Shown: positions 8,804 through 23,603, counted from the stretch's first letter. The stretch is 64,000 nt of DNA from Plasmopara viticola (GCA_001695595.3 MBPM02000191.1:1-64000); one strand, 5' to 3'. Numbers and translations are program-made. Notes: a model not told the origin generated them from the letters alone.

Positions 8804-11800
8804 TGTTGTTTGTTGCAGGTCTCCAGTAGAAGGCAAAATTGAAAGGAATATACTAGGTCCTTAGTTCGCTTCTCTCCCTATGCTACCTCTAAGCCTATTC
8901 TACTAGAAGCTTCTCGAAGCTTCTCTTAGCTTCTATACGTCTATCCATACGCGCCTATACAAGATAGATACGCTCGCGCAACCTATGCCTTATTCTGTAT
9001 CTTCAACACTCCTCCTCTCGGTCGTTCGACTTGTCTGCGTCTAGTTTGAACCCTACCAGGCCACGGGGCTTTGACAGCTTGTGCTGGTTCACTGGTTTTG
9101 TAAGCAGGTCCGCGATCATGAGCTCCGACCGTACATAGCGCGGTTCCACGATTCTGCGACGGGTAATTTCCTTGATGAACTTTAATCGCACGTCAATGTG
9201 TTTCGACTTTAGAGATGAGGTCTCGCCTTCGATCTGACGAATAGCTGCCTGGTTATCAACATGCGTTTGTATGGCCAGAGCTGGCGTAAGTCCTACCTCT
9301 TTCACCATCTCGCATATCCCAAGAAGTTCGCGTGCTGACTCGGAAGCTGCAACAAACTCGGCCTTCAACGTAGATAATGAGACTCCTATTTGTTTCTTTG
9401 CAGACCAGCTCACAGGCATCCCATTTAAAAATACCATGTTGCCTGTTAGAGACTTTCTGTCCCCCTTGTCGGCAGCGAAGTCAGCATCACTGTATGACTC
9501 TAGAGTGAATACCTTTTCGCGCATATTGTTAGCGCGCATCTCAAGCTTCATCATTTTGCTTTCACTTAGATAGCGAGCAATCCTCTTTGCTGGCCTCCAG
9601 TCTCGCACGTGTGGCGCGTGAGTTTGACGCGTCGCCTTATGGACTGCGAACGCGATGTCTGACCGCGTACATCTCGCGACCCAGAGCAAACTTCCGACGA
9701 GAGACTAAAACGAACGAATAGTTGGCTTACCTAACTCTGCGCCTCCCTGTGGCAGCACATTGCCCGGCGCGCATTCATCATAGCAGTCTTCGCCTATAGG
9801 CGTTCGCGTTGAGTTTGCCAATTCCATACCGTGTCTCGCAACAATTCGCCTATGGCCTCCTCGTGATCCAGTGCATAAGTATGCACGTTGATCGCTACCA
9901 CTCGTACGCCAAGGAACTTCGATACCGGTTTAAGGTTCTTGATCGATAGCGATGCCATCGCGACGAGAAAATTCTCCATTGCTGCAGCACCTGTTGCTGT
10001 GACAAGAAGGTCGTCGACGTAGACACCCACCACTATCAGTTCTTCTGTGTCGCGCTTGAAATATAGGCACATGTCGCTAAAACACTGCTTGAAACCTGCT
10101 TCTGTAAGCTTTGCGTGTAAAAGCTGGTTCCACAATCGTCCCGCCTGCTTCAATCCGTACAGGCTCTTCTTTGGCTGTAGTGCAACCTCGCTCGCATTGC
10201 CCACTCCAAGCGCCTTGAGCTGTTCTTCTTTGATTCTCATTCTACTTTGTACGTGCAGTAGAATTTCAAGGTGCACCTCCTTTTCGGCCTTGACATAGGC
10301 GTTTGGGATGTCACCGTTTTTGCCGGTGTCCTAGAATCACCTTTACCGTGAACATGTCCATGACGGCGGCAAACGTAAGCCCGTAATCAATGCCGAATAC
10401 TTGTTCATTCCCACACGCGACCAATCGTGCTTTAAGACGCTCCACTTCCCCGTTCACATCGGTCTTAGTCTTGAAGACCCATTTGCTGTGCACCATGTTA
10501 GCTTCAGCCGGTCTCTTAATCACATCCCAGACGCTGTTATCTTCAAGCGCCGAAATTTTCTCAAGCATTGCTTGTCTCCATTCTGCAGTCTTCGGGCTGC
10601 GCATTGCTTCAACGTACGTTCTTGGATTTGCTTCATGAACTTGCACAACAGTCCCAATAGTATCCGCATGCTGACTTATGTCTCGTGCCGCGCGCCTTGT
10701 CACCCCACGCGTGACATGTGGTGCACGCATCCACGGCTTCTGAATTGCCGTGATCTCGTTTTTCTCAGCGGCATCTCGACTCAGCGATGTATCCCTTTAG
10801 TGCCATAACTATGCTGCTGCTGCTCGATCGTCTTGTTGATTGGTTCCTCGATATTTTTGACATGTTGTGTCATGATTACGACCTTGTCCTTCCGCAAATA
10901 TACGCGATAACCCTTGATTTCATCGCTGCGGCCCACAATAGTGCCAACCTGTGCCCGATGCGCAAGCGAGTTCTTCCTCAGGTCGCGATACACCGTGCAC
11001 ATCGAACCAAACGCAACGATCTCGCGAAGATCAGGCACTTGCTTTGTAAGTACTTAAATTGGGCACGCATTATTAGCGTTCGCGGATGAGGAGCTTCTGT
11101 TCATAATGAACGCCGAGTACTCAACCGCATCTCCCCAGAAAAACAGCGGAAGCTTGCTTGCGAATATAATGGATCGTGCCATGTTTAGCACTTTCCGATG
11201 CATGCGTTCAGCTTTTCCGTTTGATGCTTGGTTCCTGGCCTCGCTACTTTCCGTGAAACGCCGACAGACTTACACAATAGATCGACATTCCGGTATTCGC
11301 CTCCACCGTCAGTTCGTAAAACGTGGACGCGGCAGTCGAAACGCTTCTCAAAGAATATCAAGAAGTGCTTGAACTTCTTTGCCGCTTCATCCTTGGTACG
11401 CGCGAAAAAGACTCGACAGTAATTGCCTTTGTGATCAATGAGGTTGATGAGGTATCGGTTTCCCGGTCGGTCCTTTGGCGTCAGCGGCCCCTTGAGATCC
11501 GAGCAGATGACACCACCAATGTGATCTATCGGAGAGTGCATACCCCTATCCTTCTTTGGTTGTGAGTTCTTGGTTTGCTTACTTTGCGCACACGTGATGC
11601 ACACCATGCGCTTGTGGTCCGTAAGGGTGGCCAGAATTCTTGCCGATACGTCGTCGCCCCTTTCGCGAGCTGCCGACGTCCCTTCCACGACTATGGAGAT
11701 GCTTCGGCCCTTTCGCGGCCGGAGTCGAAGCTTACTGGAGTCGGTGCGCCTGACGCGTTGTCTGGTCCAGTCGTTGGGCTCATAACCTGTTGTTTGTTGC

Positions 11801-11993
11801 AGGTCTCCAGTAGAAGGCAAAGTTGAAAAGGAATGTATTAGGTCCTTAGTTCGCTTCTCTCCCTATGCTACCTCTAAGCCTATCCTACTAGAAGCTTCTC
11901 GAAGCTTCTCTTAGCTTCTATACGTCTATCCATACGCGCCTATACAAAATAGATACGCTCGCGCAACCTATGCCTTATCCTGTATCTTCAACA
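8804..11993 (-). mobile_element. Copia-type LTR retrotransposon 1, internally deleted
   Basis: LTRs at 8804-9008 and 11788-11993 (about 205 bp, TGTTG...CAACA) with several differences between them. Flanks TGAAC (8799-8803) and TGGAC (11994-11998) look like a 5-bp target-site duplication with one change. A GAGGAGGAG polypurine tract lies just inside the left LTR (minus-strand sense). The primer site next to the right LTR, GGTTATGAGCCCAA (reverse of 11774-11787), is complementary to the anticodon arm of initiator tRNA-Met. The element is 3.19 kb because most of gag and all of the protease are missing. Confidence 0.92.
9010..11787 (-). pseudogene. Copia 1 gag-pol remnant
   Basis: Reading on the minus strand: a short gag start, then an abrupt join from gag ('ARILATL') to the region before the integrase (MVCITCAQSKQTKN), integrase core with LRTDGGGEYRN, RT with GVYVDDLLV at about 10010-10030, and RNase H with SYSDADFAADKGDRKSLTG and the DNQAAIRQIEG segment. 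Frames change several times between 9690 and 11185, and stops interrupt the frame. Compared with element 2, about 1.5 kb of gag and protease is absent. It cannot move on its own, but its LTRs and primer site could still serve in trans. Confidence 0.88.
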
Positions 11994-13156
11994 TGGACCA
12001 CTCTCGTCTCTGCACCAACGTTCGCTGTTACGACCTTAAAGACAGTACTTGGTGAAGCATGCTTACGAAGATAGGCCCCGAACATTTGACCCATTATATA
12101 CACGATTTTTCTGTCGGACGTCGTACACCTTGCGGAAGGAAAAACGTACGACAAATTCTTGACCTTAGGCGTATCGCGAGAAATGCCTTATTCCTCTTGG
12201 CCCCAAATGAAGAAGGGACGAGATCAAGTGTTGATGATGAGTTGTATTTTGCCAACTCAAGTTGCAATCGACCTCTCTTCTAAATGTCAAAAATCGCACA
12301 AATCGAAAGAAGTAAAAGATCTCGCACCTAGGTAATGTCAAGCGAATTATCGGCTTGCTAATACTGAAACTGTGGTTGCCGAACCTGCTGCAGAGAGCGA
12401 GATGAATACTTTAGCTGATGACTCCGATAGTACCGTATCAAACATAAACGCAAGCCCTTGCTTTGCACTTTGCGACGGTATGAGCCATAGTCCTGTGAAG
12501 ATTGGAAGAGATCACTATTTGATTTAAGCGGAAGGCTGTGATTAAGGCTGCAATCATTACCCGAAAGTAAATCGCTCGCAAAACGCAGAAATACTCGACA
12601 AATTATGATTCAATAGGGTGGAAGTGGGACCCGGTCATAAGAGGGGCCTCAAAGATGAGATCACGCACATCAAGGCATGGTGGCTTGCACAGAACTTCAC
12701 ACAACGTTTTTGAGATTCATTATTTTGACATGTAAAGCTCAACGTCACAAAGCGCACGAGCAGTCATTGAAGCTATCACTTATGACGTCGAGCTCTACGT
12801 GGAAGCCTTCGATGAATCACATGTCGAGGAAATTTTTTTGAGACATCCGTGTGTGAACATTGAGATTTTGTTCTCGTGGACTACGATTTGTATTGGAACC
12901 TCGTTATTCACGTAATATATTTTGTATGTATACTACTATTCTATACGGTGAGATTGCAAGTTACGAGAAATCCTAGGTAAGCGATCATAGAGTGAACAAT
13001 ACTAACCATTGTTCACGATATTACTTTTTAGAAATTGGTGTTTCCTCCGTAGTGCTTGCGCAAACGCTTGAGTTGCGCTACTTGGTACCACACATTTTTC
13101 GATTTTGAACGGGTTGGCTCACATTCTCCGATTTCATCCGTCCTCTCCTTGTCAAT
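11994..13156 (+). other. Intergenic with a degraded Copia-like RT relic
   Basis: Around 12650-12860 a plus-strand frame with several stops still reads IKAWWLAQNFTQRF and later VEEIFLRHP when frames are switched. These are reverse-transcriptase landmarks of Copia elements. The rest up to the KARI gene shows no recognisable gene. The last 100 bp probably holds the KARI promoter. Confidence 0.5.
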
Positions 13157-14696
<1,540 letters not shown>

Positions 14697-14796
14697 ACGT
14701 GGAACTAATAAGTCATACATTACTACTAGTATTACTAGTTTAATACATGTAGTACTTCTAAAAAATTCGAGTATTTCATACTTTTCCGCCAAGTCG

Positions 14797-16155
14797 ATGC
14801 AGAGCGAGGCGTCGGTGCAAGTAGCGCTTCTACCAAGCGAGTAAGTTTGCATCTGTACAGCTTGCAATTGATTTGGTTAAATCGGCCAATTCTCTGCCTG
14901 ATAGGACGCTCATTTGGCAGAAAGGTCCTAACGTCGGCAGCGGGCGCTTTGGACACGTGTCGGTCGCTTTGCGATTGCCAAGGTGCTGCAGAAAAATAAT
15001 AGCTTCTCCAAATGTTCTTGAATTGCTCATTTGTGACTGCTGATGTCAGTGCAGAAATGCTTGCAGTCAAGCAAGTTTTTATTCAGGAAGAGCTTGACCA
15101 GGGTCACGACGTGAGTACTCTATCGTTGCAGCGCGCACAGAGCTTAAAGCAGATTGAGCACGAGCTCGACGTCCTGCAGCTACTACAGCGTCACAGCCAC
15201 CGCAATATTGTGCGCTTTCTCGGAAGCGGTGAGTGTATACATTTTTTGTCCGTTACGTAAGTGGATTTATCATTATTTTGTGCCGATAGAGCGCTATGGA
15301 CCGACGATCAACATTTTTATGGAATACCTTCCGGCTAGCTCACTGAGCAAGTATTTACTGGTTTTTGAAGCAGAAAACAGTATTTGACGCTGAGCGTGGT
15401 TGTATTTGTGAATTTTACTGTAAGATTGTTAAAGCAATTTGGTTTTTTAACGAAAACATGGTGCGAGCTTATACCCGCGATGTGGTCCATGGTGTGGCGC
15501 ATTTGCACGAGTTGGGCATTGCACATCGCGATCTCAAGTGCGCCAATTTGTTGCTGGCAGAAGACGAGCCCGGAGGTGTGAAAATTGCAGATTTTGGGAC
15601 AGCAAAGATGATACCGGAAGAGGAACGAAGTGGTGGATTTGTCGGAAAAGGAGATCAGGAGAAGCGACTGGACACAGCAAGGTGCGTTGCGCTTTGTTGT
15701 TTCGTAATTTGCTACTATTTTGATGCGAACCTCGCGCGCAATAATTAATCGGCTAGATCTGTGCGTGAAGGCATGGGCTCACCGTTCTGGATGGCGCCAG
15801 AGATTATTCGTGCTGAAAGAGGAGCAGATTCGTGGCGTAAAGCGGATATCTGGGGCATCGGCTGTATCGTGATTGAATTGGCTACTGGGAGGCCTCCATG
15901 GGTATGTTCGTTTTTGTCGGTAAAAGTTGTGTCGCAATGATGTATTATAGTACGGTCAATTTACTGCAGAGAAATTCCTCCAATCCGCTCACTGCCATGT
16001 TCCACATCGCATCTGCGACCACAATTCCAGAATTCCCGGCAAATTTATCGCCCTTAGCTCACGACTTTTTAATACGGTGTTTTGACAAGAACCCGGTCAC
16101 TCGTCCATCCGCAACCGAATTGCTCCAGCATTCATTTCTGAGCGGAAAGTTGTAG
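14797..16155 (+). CDS. MAPKKK-like (STE11-type) protein kinase, seven exons, one missing base
   Basis: Exons 14797-14840, 14905-14982, 15050-15228, 15290-15350, 15425-15681, 15757-15901 and 15970-16155 join with GT-AG introns. They encode about 316 residues if one T is restored in a T-run near 15448. Motifs in order: glycine loop GSGRFG, catalytic lysine in MLAVKQV, catalytic loop [12 protein letters not shown] in IADFGTAK, activation/P+1 loop [20 protein letters not shown], and ARP-like [16 protein letters not shown]. The sequence is typical of MAP kinase kinase kinases acting at the top of stress or developmental cascades. It is kinase domain only, with a short N-terminus. The exon phases agree perfectly apart from the single-base gap, so the gap may be a read error in a homopolymer. 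It starts 100 bp after KARI and is convergent with the exonuclease gene. Confidence 0.85.
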
Positions 16156-16261
16156 GCATTATGCAAATTGTCGGTTATAGTTATCATAGCTGGAACACTC
16201 AAGCATAAAATATGTGGTTGCAAAGGATAAAGTTTGTTTATTGCTCCGACTTCTTGTCGAC

Positions 16262-17388
16262 TTAATTAGTCTTCGGTATCTGGTGACGTAGAGTAAATGC
16301 CAGCAATTTACCAAGTATTACGTCATGGTTTTCATCCACTATCGTCCGCGCGGAAGAATTGTAACTTTTTGTCCGTAATAGTTGCTTTGTTTCCTTAAAC
16401 TGAATCATTGCCAACAAAACTGCACACAACATCAGTGTGTCTTTCCAACTATTCGGTTAAAATACTTAATCTTACCTCTTAGCGGTGCCCAGGCATCGGT
16501 AGCCGCGTAATTTATCTGTGCGTCGCTTAGAGTAGGCGCTTCCCAGTCCGACACTTGCAAACCCTTATCAAGCGAGCTTCCAAGAAACACCTGGCACGCT
16601 GTCTTGAGCCCTGGTCGCATGCACCCCAACTTGTGTGTTATATACAGGGTGTCGATCGTCGAATTGACTGCTTGCACCAGATTTAACAATTTCAAGTGCC
16701 GAAAGTCATCACTCAAAGAGTGGCCGACTTTCAATACGACAGGATCAGCAAGCAAGTCATGCAGCACCGGAGGGAGGGGTTTGCCACGTTCGAGGCGATA
16801 CAAAAACGCCCGCTCCAAAGTGCAGACCTGGATTAGGCAAACAGGGTTACCCTTTGCCCCCTTTAATGGGTGTAAATCCGGCCTTGCCTCTGTATCGACG
16901 CCCACAACCTTTTGTTCCCGTATATAAGCTGCGTGTTCCCGCTCCTCCTTTTCCGAGTGAATGAGCGATATACGTCCATCAAAGCTGGTCGTAGGCAACT
17001 TGTCATAATCACCCAGCGTTTTCGCACCCAAGCGTTGGAACAGCGCTGAGCCCTCGCGAAATAGTGGCAAGTGCATGGCACGCGCGTGTTTTACTTCCTT
17101 TTGCCGCAGCATTCGCGCAAACTCTTTTTCACGCTTCTTTGCGCCGGCATCAACATGATGAACACTAGCGCTAGCATTATATTTGGCTATCGAGGCAGCA
17201 GGGAGCGGCATTTGTTGCAGCGCTTCAACGGCCAGCGTAGCCCGTAGACGGTTCATCTGCTCGCGCTGCTTCTGACCCGCATACGATATTGTAGTGTCCT
17301 TGCCAGTCGTACAGACTCTTCGCTTGCTGGAGAAAAGAGCAGCGCGACATGCGCGCTCCAGCGCACGGGTGTTCCGTAGGCGCAGCAT
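16262..17388 (-). CDS. RNase D-like 3'-5' exonuclease, probably mitochondrial
   Basis: complement(join(16262..16419,16476..17388)), intron GTAAGA...TGCAG of 56 bp, 356 residues. The N-terminus (first about 25 residues) is rich in Arg and Ala without acids early on, as in a mitochondrial presequence. The DnaQ/RNase D core has motif I VGVDTE (Asp165, Glu167), motif II GHSLSDDFRHL (Asp228) and motif III YAATDAW (Tyr294, Asp298). It should trim RNA or DNA 3' ends with two metal ions. Residues 83-100 are charged and helical. It is divergent from the next gene by 90 bp. A partial, frameshifted copy lies at the right window edge (63583-64000). Confidence 0.88.
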
Positions 17389-17478
17389 ATATTACATAAC
17401 TTGTACACAAATAATATTATTGTATGAGAAATAACGCTATTTTACATCTTCGTGTTTCAATTTAAGCAATTGGACAAT

Positions 17479-18563
17479 ATGTATGGGGTCGCACATATTC
17501 CTCCAGTGCCCGAGCCGTCGCTACCCAAGTTCTCGACGCGAGAAGCTCGCTTCCGCAAAGCGCGCGATGCGAATAGTCTGATATTCTTCATCCCTACTCG
17601 CTCAAGCTTGCTGCTACCATTGCTTCGTCCTGTGAACCATGCGCGTAAGGAACAAGGCGCGCGCTGTTTACAATTGTTGCAAAACGTTGCGTTGATTCCT
17701 AGTTGCAAGAGTAAAAAGTTACTTGCAACCATAACCCAAGCAATCAAGATGCCCGTATCTACAGGAACTCGTCGTCACCTAGAAACGAACTTACGCCCGC
17801 TGATGGTTAGATTACGCGACGAGGATGAAGAGAGTGGAGTACGGCCGTTAATTGCACTGCAACTTAAGGAGAAGGTGGCCGAGTGTTTGCGTCACTGGAT
17901 TGCTGATTCGATCGAGGGTTTTGTGCTCAGGAAAGAACATGTTGTGAAAGGCATGCGACTCGATGATCTTGTAGTTACTCCTGTTGGCGCGGGGTACTTG
18001 CGGGGGTACCGTAGCACCGACAGCGTTTGTACAATCGTGTACCCGTGGGGCTACGGTTTTGTCCACATTAAAGACGTTGAAAAGGTGCAGCAGGCTCTGG
18101 ACAAACATTTGAAGAAACGCATGTACCATGAGTATGTCGCGCTGAAACATCACCAACTGCACGAGCAGATCGAGGGGTTATTGGGGAATTTACCGCCAGC
18201 GCTCAATAAGAGTGATGTTGCCAAAGAGAGGATAGGCGAGGAAGAAGAATATGGTGTTGAAGATTGCGAAAAGTTGCTCAAGTCTTTTGAGGAGGAGGTG
18301 CGTTTTTTTAGTTTGGACAGTCGATGTCAATGTGAACTTATGTCATTTTATTGCAGCATATGAACACAACACTTTTGCGTAAAGATCTGAGCTTCGTTCG
18401 TCGTATAGACGCAATAGCCGAAAAAGTGAAGAATTTTCGTCGGTCGCAAACAGTTGAGGGACCTGATCGCAAAATGCTGCGCATAGATGAAAACGACGAG
18501 CGAGCAGGTGATGCTGAGCAGCAGGATTCTGACGAAACAATGCAATCTATCAATAGAGAAGGA

Positions 18564-18628
<65 letters not shown>

Positions 18629-18713
18629 AGAGCAAGAGCAAGAGCAAGAGCAGGGACAAGAATTGCGATTTTTAAAAACCGAAACAGTCAAGCCGACTGA
18701 TCGGCAGCTGTGA
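17479..18713 (+). CDS. Unknown stramenopile-type protein with Glu/Gln repeat
   Basis: Exons 17479-18297 and 18357-18713 (intron GTGCGT...TTGCAG, 59 bp) give 391 residues; ATG 17479 is the first in frame. Residues near 165-200 contain VVTPVGAGYLRGYR followed by WGYGFVHI. This is the 'TPxGxG ... WG' module seen repeatedly in oomycete proteins, of unclear function. The N-terminal part is basic. The C-terminal third is helical and acidic and holds a pure Glu-Gln repeat (18564-18653). It is probably a soluble or cytoskeletal protein. I do not recognise the family. The mirrored copy (complement 62268-63492) is broken, so this copy is the likely working one. Confidence 0.7.
18564..18653. repeat. GAGCAG/GAGCAA hexanucleotide repeat within coding sequence
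   Basis: Fifteen units encode alternating Glu-Gln. The unit is GAGCAG, changing to GAGCAA near the 3' side. The mirrored tract at 62328-62415 has a different unit order and an extra interruption. Confidence 0.95.
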
Positions 18714-19600
18714 TAGTAGCATAATCATTTTAATGTAACACCACATTGCAATATAAATTACTGTAATCTATCTCGGACAGATTCAGAAAAGTTATTTCTT
18801 CTTGAGATATTGATGAGAATACAGCGTGCTGTAATGTTACAATGGTATTTCCCCAGATTGCTTTGAGCTCTAAGTTTTGCTTAAAAAATGATGGCCCGGG
18901 AATTTAAAATATCGACTTTAGAGCCGAATTTAACATCATAGAAATAGGTTAAAAAAGACATAAATGCTTCTAATTTAGTACAAATACTTGGGCTGCAAAG
19001 TTTTCTTTTATTTTTAGGAAATTCGCACACTAAAATGTCATTAAATTTATACTATAATTTTAGCTTCCCCTCAATGGTCTTTCTTTTTATGGCCGAGAAA
19101 TTTACAAAAATCATGCGCCTCACAGCCGCCTTTATTGTAATATAAATCTATCATCAGCTCATGCAGAGGTCTCAATTAAATTGCCTTCTTTCGAGAGTCG
19201 TAGTCTGCAAGACATCTGAGTTGCAAGCAACTATATATTCTAGCACTTTGTACAATGTGTCTGTCTTCGATACGATACTGCTCTGATTGCCTATTTGTAC
19301 GGACACGTTCGCATTAATCTTTTCTGAAAGTGTCCATTGGACTTCGAGTCAAGAGACAGAAAATACTAGACGTCCAAGTTCGAGATTTAAAAATGGTAAG
19401 GGTTGAAGCAAGCTGGCAGAATACAATACACGCCCCTTTCGCGAACTCATTATATAGTGCACCATGTTTGAATTCTACGTCGATGAAAATTGGTGCTCAC
19501 CCTTTGAATAAGGTCATCGTTTTGGCTTCTGGTTGTCTTCTAATAAAAATGGTTTAAGCCATAAAAAACACGTAACACTTCTAGCACCTATATTTTGCAA
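18714..19600. other. A/T-rich intergenic, nothing recognised
   Basis: Long A/T-rich stretch after the Glu/Gln-repeat gene. No convincing coding frame or RNA gene was seen. It is mirrored at 61390-62267. Confidence 0.6.
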
Positions 19601-21300
19601 GCACAGCTCACAATCACTTTTCGAGAAGAGGAACATATATTTTGGTTTGTGTATGCAAATGCATATATGAGAGAACTAGCGTCAATCTACCGCAGCCCAT
19701 TTTGATCCTCCCAACCGTGATGCAAATCTCCGACATCGGTATTTTTAGCGGAAATCACTCGATACGCTGTTTTGGTGCACAAAACGAATCCTTCTGTGAG
19801 CATCAATTTGTCTATCACTTCACGAGCGGCCTGCACAGAGTCAAATATGCGCCCATTAAGGTCTTGTGGGCCGTCCTTTTTGAGAGTTGGGAGCCGTGAG
19901 AAATACAACCACGTGCAAAGTTCGCATTGTTGGGAATTGTGTGTTTGAACGAAACCGATTTACAATCTACTGTTGTTGTTGATAGTGAAAACAATACAGT
20001 TACGTCTTTAGTTCTAATTACTCAAAGCAACCAAATGGATGCCAAGAGAGATCGTCTTTATTAAAAAAAAGAGTGCCCAAACCCCAAAAATGAGCGCCTG
20101 ACAATGGCTCCCAGTAAATTTCTTCGTGAAAACCCATTCTTTTTGGTTTTTGACCTCGATGGGGGTCGTGTCGCGTCAGACAATCTACATTACAAAGTTG
20201 CTTGAGCGCAGGAAATATTGAAGGCCACTAGAAAACCTATGGCAGCGCGAAACCTGAGGTCGAAATTTGGCACAAATTCGGCAGTAACGATGTCTTTAGC
20301 ATACAACATGGCATCTGATACTCTGATGTTAGCATGCTTGCATATTAGTCGTTGCAAATCGCACTTTGGCCTTCGAATACACCACATGGTGAAAGTGTCC
20401 AGACTTTTAGCTCTGCGAAGTGCTATATGGAGGCTAAACAACTACAAGACTACATCTGGGTATTGCGTATGATTCGAGGAATCTTCCGAAACTTTGCTGT
20501 GACTTCAGCAGCTATTATGACAGATCGCGAGTATGTATCAATGCGCGCACTTGATGACGTTTTTCATGAGCCAACTTTCTTTTCTACCGCTGGAACATTG
20601 CCACTTATATCTTTGCCAAGACTCTCAAAATCCTAGCCTCGGACAATGCCTTTTTAAGAGCGTCATAAGACATGGGCAATTTTCTTACAGAGCGATAAAA
20701 GGGAAAAATATGATCGAGAACTGACGGCAATGCACCAAACAGTGCCCAGCCATGTCAAGTTGGAGGAAATTTGGTTGATTTGCATAAATAGATTTGTGAC
20801 TGCCTTACGCGTGAAAAGCAGCACTACAACCATACATTCACGTCGAAAGCTGGCAGCGCGCACGTCGCTCTAAAAGGTGGATTGAATGCTCGCAAGGCAA
20901 TGTGGACAGTGCTTGTCGGCTTGTCTGCGACGAACAGTTGGCGACTACCAAGAATAAGACTGCAAGAAAGCGAGCAACCGCTAAAATGAGATATGGAATG
21001 TTCTTTGCGAACTTTTTGGGAATATGTAGCGGAACTGAAGTCTGTATACGCGCAGTATGATGCTAGCCTTCCTGCTTGCTCGAGCTGTCCAGGCAAGTTG
21101 ACATTCAATTCCTGCATTCTTCAAAGCACCAATTTAAATCAAGAACATCCCCCTTTGTGCGGGAAGATTTCGACGCGCATTGGTGGTCGATACAGCCAGA
21201 TCAAGCACAACAACAGCTGCAGAATGACAAATCGCAGAGCATCGAGGACGTTTTTAAGCGCTTAAGGAAAGGACAACGCATAAACATCCTCCGACGTTAT
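19600..21300. pseudogene. Degraded Mutator-like (MULE) transposase relic, mixed orientation
   Basis: Minus strand 19687-19908 resembles the N-terminal part of the MULE at 29129-31749 (REVIDKLMLTEGFVLCTKT against its DNLLLIEGFVLRV). Plus strand 20218-20640 shows ARNLRSKFGTNSAVTMSLAYN and then AIMTDREYVSMRALDDVF, corresponding to the second catalytic Asp segment (FVTDRELGLMNALDSVF) of that transposase. Stops and frameshifts are frequent. The opposite orientation of the two parts implies an inversion or two overlapping relics. A related piece of the first 350 bp lies at 42040-42360. Confidence 0.6.
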
Positions 21301-23603
21301 TGACTGATTGAGATAGCACTGCCTTTTGTTGTCGAACACTTTTGGATCATACTGATCTTCTCCCGACTGAGGAAGTCCAAAAGTCTATCGATATTGCTCG
21401 ATCAATCGGCGCTTGCGGGAGACCAATAGCATCATAGAGCTCCACGACAGCCTGGGCACACCATACGATCTTGTCGCCAAGCTCCTGTCGCCACCCTTCC
21501 CGTTGCTGCTGTGCGGTCACAATCTCTTGTTGTTTCACTTGCGTTCAATCCTGACAACCTGGGCCATGCCGACGATTCTAATATTTTGGATGGCCCGCAA
21601 TGGAGAGCGACACGCAGCATTCGTTCTTGGTAGCTTCAGTTAGAGCCAGCCAAAGGCAGATTTGGTGTCGATAGCGTCCAAAATGAATTTAATGTCGATA
21701 TATACTTCAATGTCAATGTCAGTATTCGATGGTGATGGACCTTACCTTTTGAAATACAAAAACGGTGTTCGTCGAACCTATGCTTATATTTCTTAACAAA
21801 GCCTCTAAGTCCTGTGTACAAAAGCAAACACTTGATCATAAATGATCTTGCAGTAAAACTACGTTTGCGTCTTTGCTCTCTATTTACAACTTGCTTTAGC
21901 CACAGCCGACCATGGGCCGATAAAGCATGAATAAAGGTTCTCTTTGACAACCTATAGGTATTAAACGGAAAACTAATCGAGTATCGTAACGATTCCAAAA
22001 AAATAGCATGCATCGGCATAGCCATATGCTAAAGCAAATATCTCAAAGAAAGTAAGATAAGAATTTCAGATGCTTTAGAATTCGGATATTTCATAACTTG
22101 CTGGATACCTAGTCAATGACTTAATGGGGCGACTGTGTTGCAGTCCGTAGGGACAACAACGAGTCCTGTGGCTTGACGGTTTACTTGCTGCGCGAGTGAA
22201 ACGCATCTAATGTATCTGCTAATAAGTCAAACGTGAAAACTCGTTGAATATGATATAACTGGGGATAAAACCGAGGAAAAATTAATCCACGGTAGACGGA
22301 CCAGAAAATGGGCATGGACGTACATTGCCTTCGTATGTCTCCACGGAGCCGCTTAAGAAGTGGCTATGGTCTCCCAGGATCAACTGGTTGAGTACAATGA
22401 CTTCATCACGGCGGCTATGTTAAACATTAGACTTTGATGAATAGATGCTGTGTACAAAGATTGACGATGGCAAATTTGTGTGATAAAATTCACTTTCACA
22501 CTGCATTTATTGCACACTTCCCCTCAAGTTTCTGACTGCATTGTGTATTTTTTTTTTAAGACATCAAGACGAAGTGATCGCAAGTCACAAGTGCGTCATG
22601 ACCGGTCGGCTGCCCTACAACATAAGTGGCTTAAAAGATCGAATCACTTTCTTTACTCGACGTCAAGCTGTTGGTTGGCTGATCGGCTGACTCAGCAGTT
22701 GTATCCTCTAGTCTGTCGTGGTCGAGCTCAAGCCAGCACTTTCCATCTTCGATCGAACCAAGCGTGTTTTAAAAAGATATAATTGAACTATGAAGGCCCA
22801 TTTGCTGCTTCTGATGCTCGTGCAAAGATTGGCTCGTTTAGACTCGTTCTAATTAGGTCAATCAGTAAGTGACACAGCGACTTACAAAAAAAGGTTTTTG
22901 GTCAAAAGAGCAAGGATGGCAATGATTGCTGTAGTAATTGCTCGTCAAACTAGAGAAGGAGCGGCTGTATGGACGACGCCCACGAAAGGATAGCAACTTA
23001 TAATGTGTACATATAGAGTCTGTGCTGAGGACACTAGCGACAATTACAAGACAGCAAGGCAAGCACGGAGAAATGCGAAGCGCTTTTGACATGTAAGACG
23101 ACAACTTTGACCACTTTAATTTCTGTTGCTGCTACAATTTTTTTGCATTTGCTAAAGTCTGATACGAAGTAGTTTATACAACCAAGTAACACTGACTTGA
23201 ACCGACGGTAACAAATGCACTATTCGCTACCTCAATATAGGTGATGAAAATCCTTAGTGAGATGTGACTTGCGTCAAAACGATTTTAGTTCAGGTAATTT
23301 TTACATCTTTTAACGTGATCGAGAAGTTTTCGAATGCGCAATGGTTGGTTTATTAAATACTGCGCGATTTTATCGCGGTTGCGTTTAGTGAGCGATTTTG
23401 AAAAGCTTTTTATCGATAGTAAATTTGTGCTCAAGGTATCTATTGACCAAATCTACTGATAGTTGCTCATTGACGAGCTCTTTGCTGTGGTTTCTCCGCC
23501 ATACAAGGATCCATAAGCTTAACAAGCACCGCTCCACTGATGGAAGCGTCGCTGCAGATGTGGTGTACATGTGATTCGATTGCTTTATTTCTGTGAAAAA
23601 AAC
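21301..23603. other. No recognisable gene
   Basis: Only short frames with no family resemblance are present; the longest, complement 21636-22025, is basic with low complexity and lacks any motif I know. There is no clear repeat structure. It is mirrored, almost unchanged, at 57391-59690. Confidence 0.55.

Noticed and set aside
18348..18659. Poly-leucine membrane protein on the minus strand
   Set aside because: It is the antisense shadow of the Glu/Gln hexanucleotide repeat of the real gene.
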